NCBI GenBank assembly: GCA_963691655.1
Contig: CAVNUY010000005.1
Coordinates: 62,001-126,000 of the forward strand
Direction of reading: 5' to 3'
DNA: 64,000 bases
Origin: Toxonevra muliebris
Lineage: Eukaryota; Arthropoda; Insecta; Diptera; Pallopteridae
Position numbers and translations under genes: made by a program. The first letter of the stretch is position 1; each line of letters begins with the position of its first letter. A model generated the notes under the pieces. That model made no database searches. It had not been told where the DNA came from and worked only from the letters and a program-made list of their open reading frames with translations. Of the stretch, positions 43,599-55,379 are shown piece by piece.

Positions 43599-43884
43599 TG
43601 TCTTTTTTTTTGTTAGGATTGGTATGTTTTCTTTTTCATCTTGTTGCTAATTTTAATAACTCATTTTCCTCTAGAGTGCAATCACTATGTTTTTTGTATG
43701 ATCTGTTGACGGTAATAGAATGGTATGTTTCATCGAAGCGGTTGCAAACGAACCCACACAACTGAAGCTCCGGGATAAGCCAGTACACACTATGTAGCTG
43801 CCAGATACAAATTTAAGTAATCTTTTTCTTTATTCCACCTTGCATTCATTCTACTTTTAGAAGCCAGCCGGCAGGTTTATAACA
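43599..43884 (+). repeat. gypsy 5' LTR
   Basis: TGTC...AACA, 286 bases, repeated at 50872-51158 with about eight substitutions and one indel. No target-site duplication was found next to the two LTRs. Confidence 0.9.
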
Positions 43885-43889
43885 GAAAA

Positions 43890-43906
43890 TGGCGCCAACG
43901 TGGGGC
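43890..43906 (+). other. gypsy primer-binding site (tRNA-Lys type)
   Basis: TGGCGCCAACGTGGGGC is complementary to the 3' end of tRNA-Lys except for one missing C. This is the primer class of Osvaldo-like elements. Confidence 0.8.
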
Positions 43907-44643
43907 TCACGTAACGATTCGTCATCCCCAGAATTTTTATTCCCTCTTGGAATGTTTTATTGGTCCGTCTGTCAGATTAAGATTTATTTGCTTGCATATT
44001 AGAGACGCGGTTTGTCACGGCTATGCATATGCTCTACAACTGACCAGTGCAAGTAGAAGATATATTAGTTATTCGTTTTAGATTTTCATAAAGACCAGCA
44101 GAACCACAGGTTTGGAATTTAGTACGTAAAGGCTATAACCCTATGACACTAACTACTGTGGACACTGACAGCTTAGAGAAAGTCTAATACTGTTTCGTTT
44201 TGATTGCTTGACTTAGAAAGTTGTTTTGGAATTGTAGTTGAAGTATGGCTAGATGCTAACTTAGCTAACCAGATACTTTTTCGGAAATCAATACGCAGTT
44301 TACCAAAAATTTAAAATTTATTTTTTAAAATTTTTTTTTGTTGTGATTCACCATTTCTTAAAACTTTTGGAACCTTACATATCTAGAGTTGGTCCGGAGT
44401 ATTGCCAAGTTGGAAGTTGTGGTCAATGAAAAGTAATGTACCAGTTATATTCTTAACCCTAGTGCCAAATACGTCAATATAGTTTACTACCAGCTTAAAC
44501 CCTTTAGAAAGTAAGACCAAATTTCCATCGTTTATCGTTACCGATCAATTATTTTTTTTTACAAGTTTGATTTTAATATTTTCCAATATATATAATTATG
44601 TTGATAAGTTTTGCGATTTGTTTCTAAAAACCCTAATAAAATC

Positions 44644-44829
44644 ATGGCTTTACAACACAGTAATGAAAATCTCCTACCACAAGGAAACGGGTGTACAATA
44701 TGCCGCGAAATTTTTGGTGAAACCGATGACGTGCTTCGCACTTCCTGTTCTCATAAGTCTATTGTCTTGGTTAAAGCGTAACTCGTCTTGCCCGCAATGC
44801 CAAGCACCATGTAGTAGTCGCGAGTTTTA
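44644..44829 (+). pseudogene. RING-like motif at the gypsy Gag N-terminus
   Basis: ATG 44644 opens MALQHSNENLLPQGNGCTIC, then REIFGETDDVLRTSCSH. After a frame break it reads LSWLKRNSSCPQCQAPC. The spacing C-x2-C, C-x-H and C-x2-C is that of a RING finger, but the middle H-x2-C pair is lost at the frame break. A RING-type N-terminus is unusual for Gag. I infer it belongs to the element because it lies between the primer site and the Gag core, in the same orientation. Confidence 0.6.
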
Positions 44830-45014
44830 GACTAATATAGGTGCAACAACAAGATCCCGAACAGCTCTTCAAAGTAACAACTTTGTCAACGTTAATCCAA
44901 ATTTAGAGCTTCCACGCTCAGGCATGCACCACGAATTATCTGAAAAGGAAGGTGCTGTTGGGTTACCGATAAATACCAAACAATAGTCGCGAAGAAGATG
45001 ATCGTATTCGAAAC

Positions 45015-46173
45015 TTGGTTTCTGCGGTTATCTCAGCTAGGCATGCTTCTATCTTCGACAACCTTGAACACCGTGTCACGCAGCTGATTGAACAACAATT
45101 TGAAAGTAATTTAAATAGATTGTTTAGTCGCTTGAACTTAAACAATGCTCCTCCTGCAGCGAACGTTACCAATAATGCTAACACCCCGCCTCAAAATCCA
45201 AATAATTCAACTCCAGTTTGGCCCCAAGATATACCATATCCAAGCAGTCATTCAAATATAAATAATTTTACACGCCAAATTGACCAGCTTCGCCTTAGTG
45301 ATGCTGCCAATGTCCCAAACACTAGTAGAGTTACTCAGCTAATCGCAAGCTGGAACATTAGATTTGACGGTACTTTGCGTCTTTCGGTAGATAACTTTAT
45401 ATACCGCATAGAATCCCAGGTCAGTGACACTTTAAACGGGAACTTTTCTTTATTATGCGAACATGTACAAAGCTTATTTAGCAATGAAGCAAAAGACTGA
45501 TACTGGCGGTACCGGCGCTCCGTAGAACGCGTCTCTTGGCCATCGCTGTGCCAAGTTTTACGCACAAATTTCCAAGAGCATAAAAGCGATACTGAAATCA
45601 AAGAGATGATTCGCGCACGAAAACAGGGGCAAGCAGAATGTTTCGATGAGTATCGTAATGCCATATTATTAATTACCGAGTCCTTACAAACTCCACTCCC
45701 TGAATCGGAACTGGTGGAGATTTTGCAGCGCAACTTGCGTCCGCGTGTCCGCCAATAACTACTTTACGTTCCTATAAATTCGTTGGCAGAATTGCAAAGA
45801 CTATGCTTGAAAGGCGAAAGCCTTTTAAACGAAATAGCGAAAACTAATCTTCCTTCAACTGTTGCCAATCAAAGACAAATTCCTCGCTGCCAAATAAACG
45901 AACTGCAAGACAACGCAGTGTTGGGTGATTTTTCAGAGTGCTGAAGTTGATGGAATGGACAAACGAGTACAAAGTACTAAATTAATTTGCTGGAACTGCC
46001 GCGAAGAGGGACACAAATATTTTGACTGTCTGGAAGACAGGTCTGTGTTTTGTTATGGTTGCGGTATGTCAAGCATTTACAAGCCAAAATGTATGACCTG
46101 CAATCCGGGAAACTTGCAATCGAGCGAGGTTCCAAAACCGACTCCTCGCTACGACCAGAAAAAAAAGATCTAA
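45015..46173 (+). pseudogene. gypsy Gag capsid and zinc knuckles, several stops
   Basis: The capsid region includes VTQLIASWNIRFDGTLRLSV, then after a stop at 45500 and frame changes SWPSLCQVLRTNFQ, GQAECFDEYRNAILLITESL and LVEILQRNLRPRV. The nucleocapsid part has one good zinc knuckle (CWNCREEGHKYFDC) and a degenerate one (CYGCGMSSIYKPKC, lacking the histidine). Gag would assemble the particle. Confidence 0.8.
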
Positions 46174-46399
46174 GCGTATTACCCATTCGCTCTGACGTTC
46201 AAATTAAAAATCATTTAGATTTATCTCTAACAAAACCGTATATTTCAATTAAAGTCAGTCCGAAGCTAAACGAGATTGTTCGTTATGCAGTCCGTTTGCA
46301 GAATTATAACCAAACTAGATCAAGAATTTTAGCAAATGAAAGTATATCGTCCATCAGTCCGACCCGTTCGTCCGTCCGAATGACAAAGTTTTGGAAAAA

Positions 46400-47517
46400 T
46401 GTCAAAACTAAAGGTAAGAATGTTACTAACCTAATTTGTTCAATTCAACATAAGAATAATGATTTCCGGCCCTACGCAGAAATCGTTATCTTAGACAATA
46501 AGTATCTAGCGTTGCTTGACAGTGGTGCGCAAGTTTCATGCTTAGCAGCTCGCTGGCAATCGACGTGTGCAAACATAAAAATCTTCGCCAACATAAAGCT
46601 TCTGTTTGTACCGCGGATGGCCGAAAACAGGTTGTTTTGGCACGATAGCGTTGGATGTTAAATTCAAAGATAAACAGGAAAATATAATTTTTTTTGTAAT
46701 ACCAAGTATGTCGCATTATGTTATATTAGGAGTAGATTTTTGGAGCAAGTTCCAAATCGCTCCTCACGTCATCTCCCAAATTGACCTTGATTCCAATATC
46801 CATCCAATATCTGAGGATGCTTTGCCCTTAACTGAGGAACAACAAAAACGTTTGAACTGTGTTAAAGCCAGGTTTCCGAGTTTTGAAAAGGAGGGTCTAG
46901 GTAAAACTTCATTAATGGAGCATTTTATCGAACTCGAACCAAATGTTCGCCCAATCAAGCAGCGATATTTTCCTATTTCCCCTGCAGTCGAGAAACTCGT
47001 TCATAGTGAAATTGATGAAATGATACGTTTAGGAGTCATCGAAGAATCCCCGAACAGTCCATGGTCCAGTCCGGTTGTGTTAGTTAAAAAAGTAAACAAG
47101 GTCCGCCTATGTCTAAATTCTCACAAAATTAACAGCGTTACAATAAAGGACGCGTATCCTCTTCCACATATTGAGGGGATTTTAAGTAGATTACCTAAGG
47201 CAAAATTCCTAAGCTCACTGGACCTACGACGTGCTTTCTGGCAAATACCACTGGTCGAAAGTTTTACAGTACCAAATCGTCCCTTGTACGGCTACTGTGT
47301 AATGCCTTTTGGGCTTTGTAACGCGCCTCAAGCGCTTTGCCGCTTGATGGATCGCGTTGACAAAATTTCGTCCGTTACCAACTACCCTATTCCTAAAAAC
47401 GTCAAACAGCTAAGACGCTTCTTGGGAATGGCTGGTTGGTACCGCAGATTTGTTGACAACTTCGCTTCATTAACTACACCACTCACAAATCTTCTTAAAA
47501 AGAATAAAACCTTTAAT
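46400..47517 (+). pseudogene. gypsy protease and reverse transcriptase, active site deleted
   Basis: The protease is marked by YLALLDSGAQVSCL, with the intact D-S-G triad. After a frame change near 46630 come SMSHYVILGVDFWSKF, then the RT: IDEMIRLGVIEESPNSPWSS, FLSSLDLRRAFWQIPL (motif A) and GYCVMPFGLCNAPQALCRLM. The next part jumps to SVTNYPIPKNVKQLRRFLGM, so the segment with the YxDD box is missing. A stop TAG at 47518-47520 separates it from RNase H. Polymerase activity is impossible. Confidence 0.85.
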
Positions 47518-47520
47518 TAG

Positions 47521-49198
47521 AATCAAGAAGCGCAAGACGCGTTTGAAGTTTTAAAACAAAAATTATGTACAGCCCCAGTTTTAACTAATCCGAATTACGA
47601 CAAACCATTTATCATTCAATGCGATGCCAGCAAACTGTGTGTTGGAGCTGTTCTCGCTCAAGAAAATGAAGAAGGTATCGAAGTGCCAATAGCATACTTC
47701 TCACAAAAACTGAATAAAGCGCAAAGTAATTATAGTGTAACAGAACTGGAGTGTCTTGCTGCAATTCTCAGCTTAAAAAAATTTAGGGCGTATGTGGAAG
47801 GACAGGAGTTTTCAATAGTTACAGATCACGTAAGTTTACAGTGGCTAATGCGGCAGAAAGATTTGTCTGGTAGGCTGGCTCGATGGTCGTTGAAGCTCCA
47901 AGGGTTTAAGTTCAAGATCATACACCGAAGGGGTACCCAAAACGTCGTCCCTGATTGTCTCTCGCGACTCGATCTGGAGTCGTCCGAAGGATATGAAAAA
48001 CTTAAATGGCATGTCCGTAATAATCAAAACCGCCTTCCCGACCTTCAAATCCTTGGCGACCATGTGTACAAACGTACTGAACACCCAGATGGAAACGATG
48101 CTAGTGAAGCCTTCAATTGGAAATTATGGATTCCAAAAACGTTAGTCCGCTCAGAGATTTATAATGCCCATTCTCCTCCCAACAAATGCCATGGTGGAGT
48201 AGTAAAGACTTTGGAGCGGCTGTGTAAAAACATATTTTGGCCAAACATGACAGTTGATGTCAAGGAGTACATCGCAAAGTGTGATATATGTCGCCAGAGC
48301 AAAGCTCCGAATGTTACGCTGCGCCCGCCTATGTCCGCTCAATATAACGTCCAACGCCCGTTTCAAAAGCTTTATATTGATTTGATTGGTCCTTACCCAA
48401 GGTCAAAACAGGGCAATATTGGAATTTTAATTGTACTAAATCACCTGACGAAGTTTCCGCTATTGAAGCCAATTAAAAAGTTCCACGCATCGGTAATCTG
48501 CGAATTTTTACATAATAATGTTTTTAATATCTTTGGTACGCCGGAAATGATCTTGAGCGACAACGGGTAAACAATTTAAATCTGTACAGTTTAATACATT
48601 GCTAGGTCAACGTGGTATTCGACATACTTACACAGCTCTATACAGCCCACAAGCGAATGCGAGTGAGTGCGTAAACAGGTCTATTATCGCTGGAATCAGG
48701 TCTTATCTCCAAAAGGACCAAACCCTTTGGGATAGACATTTGTATGATATTGCTGAAGCACTAAGGAGCGCATATCATCAGTCGATTGGTTGCACGCCTT
48801 ACTATGCTTTGTTTGGTCAGCAAATGTTGATGCATGCTGGTGACTACGAGCTATTGCGCAAACTACAAACTCTTGATGACAATGTTCTACCCAAAATTGA
48901 CAAATTAAACTTGATTCGAAAATCGGTTACCGAAAATATTTCTAAGGCATTCGAATCGTCAGCAAAACGCTACAATCTGCGAAGTTCAGCAAAAGTCTTC
49001 AAAATCGACGATTTTGTATATAGAAGAAATTTCGTGCAGAGCGACGCCAATAAAAAGTTTTGTGCAAAACTTGCTCCAAAGTTTGTCAAAGCGAAGGTGA
49101 TCGGAATAAGAGGAAATTGTATGTATGAACTTGAGGATGTAGAAAGCAAGAAACGTGAGGTTTACCATCGGAAAAATATACAAGAGTGTCTAACCTAA
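47521..49198 (+). pseudogene. gypsy RNase H and integrase
   Basis: RNase H is intact in this frame: FIIQCDASKLCVGAVLA, ELECLAAI and FSIVTDHVSLQWLM. The integrase has its zinc-binding H-x-H/C-x2-C region (YNAHSPPNKCHGGVVKTLER to CDICRQSK) and D,D,E core: YIDLIGPYPRS, EMILSDNG, then after a one-base shift at about 48570 SPQANASECVNRSII with the catalytic E. It ends CMYELEDVESKKREVYHRKN at 49198. All catalytic acids are visible; only the frameshift and the missing start break it. Confidence 0.88.
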
Positions 49199-50871
49199 GA
49201 GCTAAGAAACCTTACCAACACTTTTGGAGGGGGTGTGTAGCGAGCTACCAAAATTTAACAAATATCCATTAGTTTGCGAACGCATCAAAGAAAAAAAAAA
49301 GTAGTAATAAAACGAGTACCTTTATTGAACCGAAGATAAAAACTGCTTCGAGTAGGTATACTCATGATTTCCGGAAAAGAGATTTTTTTTTTGGTGCTGA
49401 AACTTCGAGAACGAAAAACCTGGTGAATTAAAAAAGCGAGAACTAATTGGTCATCAGTAATTGCAATTTAAGATTAAAGATAAAATCTTTTGTGTTTTTT
49501 TTTTTTTTAAATTACAAAAAAGTGCAGTTCCACAATAAACTCAAACGCACCAAAAATAATTTAAACACACGAATACCATCCACGTGAACACGTGTGATAT
49601 TTCTCGACTCCTAACACTCAGCAAGGCTATGAACCACTGAAGCAGCCTCAACAATTAATCACTTCATCATACATCGTGCGCTGAACCAAGACGGTAGCAA
49701 CAGGATCCCGTCAAGGCAGAAAAAAATAAAAAATATAATTGTCATTAAACTATAATATAGTATAAAATTTACATTAAGACTCTAATAGGAAATCCTAAAA
49801 ATTGCATTAAACAAAAAAAAGGAGGTTAAAACGTCAAACTAAACTATCAAAGAAATTAAAATTAAATATCACAGTTTCGAATCACTAAAATATCAGATAA
49901 TTCTTTTAAATCAACAATTGTTAATTGGGTTAAAATCGTTCAAACATGTGGTAAAATTTTGCATGGAAGATTATATAGTTTGCAAAGCAGCGCTGCGACG
50001 CAAGTAAAGCAGCATAAGTTTGCACATGATCGTCTAGATCATGTTTAATTTTTTTTATATATCGAATTTAATATGTAAATTAGAATTTAATGAACAATTT
50101 TGAGAGAGTCATATATGTACACATACATGCAGAAAAAAAAGTCTCCAATGAGAGTTCCAACATACATCATGTGTGAAACGCGTATAAGGAATTAAGTAGA
50201 ATTAGATCAGTAGATATTTGTAATTAAGAGTGGAAAGTGCGTTAATCATTAACAAAAGTAATTAAAACAAAAAAAGAGAAAAAAGAATTTTTGAAATTCT
50301 AGTGGTTTACTTATTATATTAAATCAATTAAAACAGCGTTTCTTCGATGGAAGGCCTTTCAACGATGCAGCGTAAAAAGACGTAAGTCACCCACTATTTA
50401 CTTGACTTTACATTTTCTACTCAACTCACTCTCCACTACTAAGCCAAAAACAAATTAATTCCCCTCTGGAATGGTATAAACTTGAAACATTTCTAGTATA
50501 TATTCAAGTCTCGGTCAATGACCTTGCTTATGTATAATATCAGCTGTTTTGTAAGATATGAATTTTTTTCTTTGCATTATTTTCTTTAAAAGTCAAATTA
50601 GCGTGTACAATTCGATGATAGTAAGTTTAACCTGAAAAGACACTTATTTCGCTTTTTTCAATTTTAATTATGTGTAGTTATATCTTAGTTCTTATGTATA
50701 AGTTTATATGCATAAATAACTTTTATAATGAATTCCTAAATCTAAGGGGTAGTGTTGGTAAGGATGAAGGGGCTTTCAACAACATCCTGGGAAGCCATGG
50801 AAGGGCGGGTGAAGAGCAACCATAAAAAATTAATAGATTGCGTTGCTATTGACTGGTTACAGGTAGACCAG
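49199..50871 (+). other. gypsy 3' non-coding region
   Basis: 1.67 kb between integrase and the 3' LTR without a convincing frame. It begins with a G-rich run (TTTTGGAGGGGGTGTGTAGC). An envelope gene, expected in some relatives, was looked for and not seen. Confidence 0.6.
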
Positions 50872-51158
50872 TGTCTTTTTTTTTGTTAGGATTGGTATGT
50901 TTTCTTTTTCATCTTGTTGCTAATTTTAATAACTCATTTTCTTCTAGAGTGCAATCACTATTTTTTTTGTATGATCTGTTGACGGTAATAGAATGGTATG
51001 TTTCATCGAATCGGTTGCAAACGAACCCACACAACTGAAGCTCCGGGATAAGCCAGTGCACACTATGTAGCTGCTAGATACAAATTTAAGTAATCTTTTT
51101 TCTTTATTCCACCTTGCATACATTATACTTTTAGAAGCCAGCCGGCAGGTTCATAACA
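50872..51158 (+). repeat. gypsy 3' LTR
   Basis: 287 bases, matching the 5' LTR at 43599-43884. Confidence 0.9.
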
Positions 51159-51819
51159 ATATTTAAAAATAGTTATTATTTTCGGTCCCTGCTTTGTTTA
51201 CATTTTTTTACAATTAGTTGACACGGTTGTGTCGTCACACCAGAAAAGAAATATTTAGGAGATTCCTAAAAACGCGCAAACTGCGCGAATTTGCGAGCTC
51301 GCAAATCAGTTGCCAAAATTTTTATGGAAAATTTCTTGCACAACCCAGGGGTGCGATTCTGTAACTTTCTTAGCGACCGACAATCGCTATCGCAATTTGC
51401 GATTTTATTGCTTGCACTATCGATGTACTGATTCAGTAACTCTTTGTTAGCGACAATTTTCGCTAAAAATTCTTAGCTACAATTATCGCAAAAATCAGTG
51501 AAAAAAGTTGCAACGTTGGTAAATTAATTTAATGTAGGGTGATATCTAAAAATATTTAAATTAAGATTAAAAATATAAAAAGATTCCGGTAAAATTGTGC
51601 TTTAGTCACTTTTTTTTTAATAAAATAGCTACATTTTTTTTTCTTTCAATAACGGGTGTATTTCGGTCTCTTGATTACGAATCATTGCAATCGAATAGTC
51701 AATGCATACGGACTTGTTTATCTAATTCTCTCAATCTGCTCTAAAATATTTTAAATTTTTCGTTTACCGCAATAATTTTATTTTAATAATTTTGCCTTCT
51801 GCTACAAAGTTGTACCATA
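51159..51819. other. spacer with palindrome and inverted-repeat arm
   Basis: A perfect 18-base palindrome ATTTGCGAGCTCGCAAAT lies at 51289-51306. The stretch at about 51591-51636 (GGTAAAATTGTGCTTTAGTC and following) is an inverted copy of 54943-54988. Repeated short motifs such as TTAGCGAC and TCGCTA occur at 51380-51480. No gene is seen. Confidence 0.5.
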
Positions 51820-52376
51820 ATGGCCGATTTTTGTGGGAAATGCAACAGGCAGTTTGCCAGAAATGATTCTTCTTCAATTGTTGCTTGCGGAGGACTCTGC
51901 AATGAAGTATTTCATCGCGGTTGCTGTGAGGGCCCTCGGAATACGACGTTAAATTGCTTAAGATCAATCGGCATATCAAATACTTTTGTTTTGAGTGTGT
52001 TGATTTGGCTGCTAAAACCCATGACTCAACTATGGAAGCCCAAAGGGCTGGTTTCGACAGTCTTTTCATTGCCCTAGAAGCTAAATGGAAATCAATGCAT
52101 GAATCTTGTGGCGAGTTAAAGTCTTACATGGTGACTGAATTGACCAAATATTTGAACCTACATGCTGAAAATAAAGCTGGTTTTTCTCGTATTTGTGCTG
52201 AGTTGATAGCGCTAAAAAATACACTCAAGGATTTTCCTAAAAATGGTTTTGATTTGGAGGGAAACCGTTCATCATATGCTTTTGCTTCTGGTGGTGAGTC
52301 ATTCGCACCTGTTTGTTCGCAGTCTCTTTCTATGGCCGCTGATTTTAATGATTACAATTCTCAACCGAATTTTTAA
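51820..52376 (+). pseudogene. CR1/Jockey-group LINE ORF1 with PHD finger
   Basis: ATG 51820 begins MADFCGKCNRQFARNDSSSI, followed by CGGLCNEVFHRGCCEG. After a frameshift near 51955 comes HIKYFCFECVDLAAK. The cysteine/histidine spacing (C-x2-C, C-x3-C, H-x2-C, C-x2-C) is that of a PHD-type zinc finger, which is known at the start of ORF1 in CR1-related LINEs. A coiled-coil-like stretch follows to 52376. One shift disrupts it. Confidence 0.75.
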
Positions 52377-52440
52377 ACTTCATCTAACGGCATCCGCTCT
52401 CATGTTGCTGCCCAAGTTCTTGATACTATGAATCGTTCGT

Positions 52441-52932
52441 TTGATATTAATAACAGCAATTACTCTCCTGCTGCTATTACATTTAACTTTCAGATCTCTA
52501 AATCATCATCTAGCAACATTTACTCTCTCCGTCGTTGCTGCTGCTGCTTCTGCCCGTGCTGTTGCTGACGCTGCCTCTGCTGCTGTTTTACGTGATGGTT
52601 GGGTTACAGTGCGTAACAAAAAGACTTCGAGATTGAATAAAGTTGTTTTTGGTCAAAATTATGACGCTGAGCTTGACGTTATCGTAAAAAATAAGTGGGT
52701 TCACATCTCATCTTTTAAACCCACAGTAACTGAACAGAATATCATTTCTCACGTTAATAAGTTCTCTGGGATTCCAGTTAATCTTGTTATCTGCAATATG
52801 CTTGGTAAGAAGGATGTTTCACTGGATAACCTACGAAGACTAAACTTCAAACTTGGACTCCCCGCTCGCTATTATGAGAAACTTTTTGACTCTGCTCTTT
52901 GGCCAGTCAATGTCAAAGTCAAACCTTTTTAG
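52441..52932 (+). pseudogene. same LINE, ORF1 C-terminal part
   Basis: The frame reads DGWVTVRNKKTSRLNKVVFG, then LDVIVKNKWVHISSFKPTVT and LRRLNFKLGLPARYYEKLFD, and SALWPVNVKVKPF at the end. It is typical of the RNA-binding end of these ORF1 proteins. It is separated from the PHD part by a stop at 52376 and an alanine-rich low-complexity stretch. Confidence 0.65.
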
Positions 52933-52969
52933 TTTTTTCGAAATACGGCGATAGCAGCTGTCATTCAAT

Positions 52970-54556
52970 GATGAATGATATGTCATGCACAAGAATTGGG
53001 AGTGTACTTTCAACTAATCGCTCTCTAAAAATCTATTATCAAAATTTCTCCGGATTACGAACAAAATCAAACTGTATTCGCACTGCTACATCTTATTATG
53101 ACTACGATGTTCTTGTCTTTGTCGAATCTTGGCTGAATTCGGATTTTTATGATGAAGAATTTTTTCATCCCAATCTTTACCAAGTCTTTCGGAAAGACAG
53201 AGACGCTCTTAAAACTGGTTGCTCTAGAGGTTGTGGAGTTTTATGAATTTGCTGACTGGCCTACTAACTCAGACCAAGCAATTTTTAATTATCGTCTTGG
53301 TGAATATGATAACATTAACTTTGTTCTTGAAACCCTTGATTGGGGTTGCCTCCTCAAAGAAACTTCGACCACAATTTGTTTTAATTTATTTGCATCTAAG
53401 TTATTTGCGCTTTGTTCTCATAATATACCATTTTTACCGCCTAAAGTTCATAAATTACCATGGTACACTAAAGCTCTCAAAAAATTAAAAAATTTACGAA
53501 ATAGACCCTTCAAGAAATTCAAGGCCACAAATGATATCGTTCACAAAAACAAACATATTCAATATATGAAAGAATTTAATATGTTAAATAAATTTCTCTA
53601 CAATCAATATATCCTTAGTGTTGAGCAAAATATAAAATCCTCTCCAAAAAGCTTTTGGACCTTTATTCGTTCAAAAAAAGGTTCCTCGCATATACCAACG
53701 CAACTTTTCTACAAAGACATGTCCTCTAACTCACTTCAAGACTCAGCAAATCTTTTTGCAGATTACTTCAAGTCTAATTTTTCAGAGATAGTTGACTTCA
53801 ATGATTCCACTCTCGGTAATCTTGAATCTCTTTGCGACTTCGGTTCATTATCTATATCAGAAGATGATGTTGCTCAAGGTATTTTAAGCTTAAAACCCTC
53901 TCTGAAAAGAGATATCAGCATGGTTTTGTACCTGGTCGATCAACGATAACTAATTTGGCCTTATTTTCTCAATCTTGCATATCAGTTTTTGAATATGGTT
54001 CTCAGGTTGATGCTATTTACACAGACTTTTCCAAAGCCTTCGATAAAGTAAGTCACAAAATTTTACTTCATAAGCTTCAGTTACTTGGATTTCATTCAGT
54101 TTTCCTTCAATGGATTAAATCATACCTTATGAATCGTATATGCTATGTAGTCATAGAAGATGTCCATTCTGTCTCTTTTCAAGCTTCATCTGGTGTCCCT
54201 CAAGGAAGTATATTGGCACTCTTATTTTTCATTTTGTTCATAAATGACATTGGTTCATGTTTCGATTTTTCTAAGTATCTACTTTATGCAGACGATTTAA
54301 AGATTTTTGCAGAGGTGCGAGACATATCTGATATGATTTCGTTACAATCGGACATTAATAATTTAGTTAATTGGTCCTCCCGTAACGGACTTGCCTTAAA
54401 CATTAAAAAATGTTTTCATGTGACTTACTCTAAGTCTCACCTCCCAATTCCTTCCTCGTACAATATTTGTGGCGATACCCTTAGGACGCTATCTGAGATT
54501 TCGGACTTAGGAGTAGTTTTTGACACAAAGCTTACTTTTGCAAGTCATATCATATT
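52970..54556 (+). pseudogene. same LINE, ORF2 with two large deletions
   Basis: The endonuclease start is present (LKIYYQNFSGLRTKSN, DVLVFVESWLNSDFYDEEFF, GCSRGCGVL), then a deletion near 53245 removes the rest. The linker from about 53245 (PWYTKALKKLKNLRNRPFKK) reaches 53949. A second deletion removes the RT start. From 53955 the RT core is open: VDAIYTDFSKAFDKVSHKIL (motif A), SSGVPQGSILALLFF, KYLLYADDLKIFAE (YADD). It breaks off at 54556 after LTFASH. The last part (54426-54556) is also in the duplicated block at 61977. Confidence 0.8.
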
Positions 54557-54965
54557 TTTCCTAGGGCTATATTTCATAGAGTCAAAAGTGCCCAAAGCAG
54601 GCATATAATAAAACTCTACATTGTTCCACCCTGTAACACTTTAGTTATCGCGTGTTTCATTTCAAAAAGAACAAAATGTTTTAAATTTTTTCTTAAGCAA
54701 ACATTTCCTTTCCAAGATTTATATTTTTTAACTATTTTTGGTCAGTTTTTATTATCGAAACTGTGTTTTTTCGATGGCAATAAACGCGTATTTTCATAGT
54801 GAAGTGAATTAATAGTGAAAGTAGAGTGATAACTAGTGCAATTATTCATAACATCAGCGTAGGTCTGAACGAATTTTTAATTTTTTAAATTGCATTTTTT
54901 TAAATAAATAATGAAATTTTGCGATCACCGCCTATTTTTTTTTTAGCTATTTTATTAAAAAAAAC
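54426..54965 (+). repeat. 540 bp duplicated block, copy 1
   Basis: It is repeated at 61977-62519 in the same orientation with only a few differences. It includes the last 130 bases of the LINE reverse transcriptase and about 410 bases of non-coding DNA. The non-coding part has no recognised gene. Confidence 0.9.
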
Positions 54966-54989
54966 TAACTAAAGCCCAATTTTACCGAA

Positions 54990-55190
54990 AATATTGTGGA
55001 ACACCTCCAAACTGCATTAACCAAAGGCTGAGACTTATTAAAAATGAGCAAACAGGAGACTTTATTCAAAACCTTGGTATATCCAACAATGATGAGTTTA
55101 ATTTGTGGAAAGCTACAAAATATTTAAAAAGGTCACTAAAACGTAATCCTCTTGCCAGGGACATTAACAACGTGTGGTGTAGCCGTGCTA
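54990..55190 (+). pseudogene. Jockey-group LINE ORF2 fragment
   Basis: The plus strand reads QTGDFIQNLGISNNDEFNLW, KATKYLKRSLKRNP and RDINNVWCS, the linker before the RT in Jockey-type ORF2. No more of this element is present. Confidence 0.6.
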
Positions 55191-55379
55191 TTCTTGCGTT
55201 GTTATGAAAAGTGATTTGTCATTGAAATTAAGATGTTTTCGTGTCGCTGGGTTTCAATAATTGTATTCTAGAACAAAGATAACACTAGAAAAGCTTTAGC
55301 AATTACCACAACCGAGGTGAAAGCTTTTTGATTTAAAAATCGCAGTCAATTCTTGTTATTCTTCAAAAGAATAAACAAA

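Larger units (their letters stand above)
43599..51158 (+). mobile_element. Osvaldo-like gypsy retrotransposon, two LTRs, 7.6 kb
   Basis: Two direct LTRs (43599-43884 and 50872-51158) bound it and differ at about eight positions by eye. A tRNA-Lys-type primer-binding site follows the first. The order is a Gag with a RING-like start and zinc knuckles, protease, reverse transcriptase, RNase H and integrase. Several frame breaks and a deletion of the RT active site make it non-autonomous. No envelope gene was recognised between 49199 and 50871. Primer use and gene order fit the Osvaldo/Ulysses group. Confidence 0.88.

Noticed and set aside
43320..44560. Next TTC39 exon
   Set aside because: No sequence resembling the following conserved TTC39 segment was found; the region from 43599 is gypsy LTR and leader.
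49199..50871. Envelope gene of the gypsy element
   Set aside because: No long frame, signal peptide or membrane anchor is seen; only short frames with many stops.
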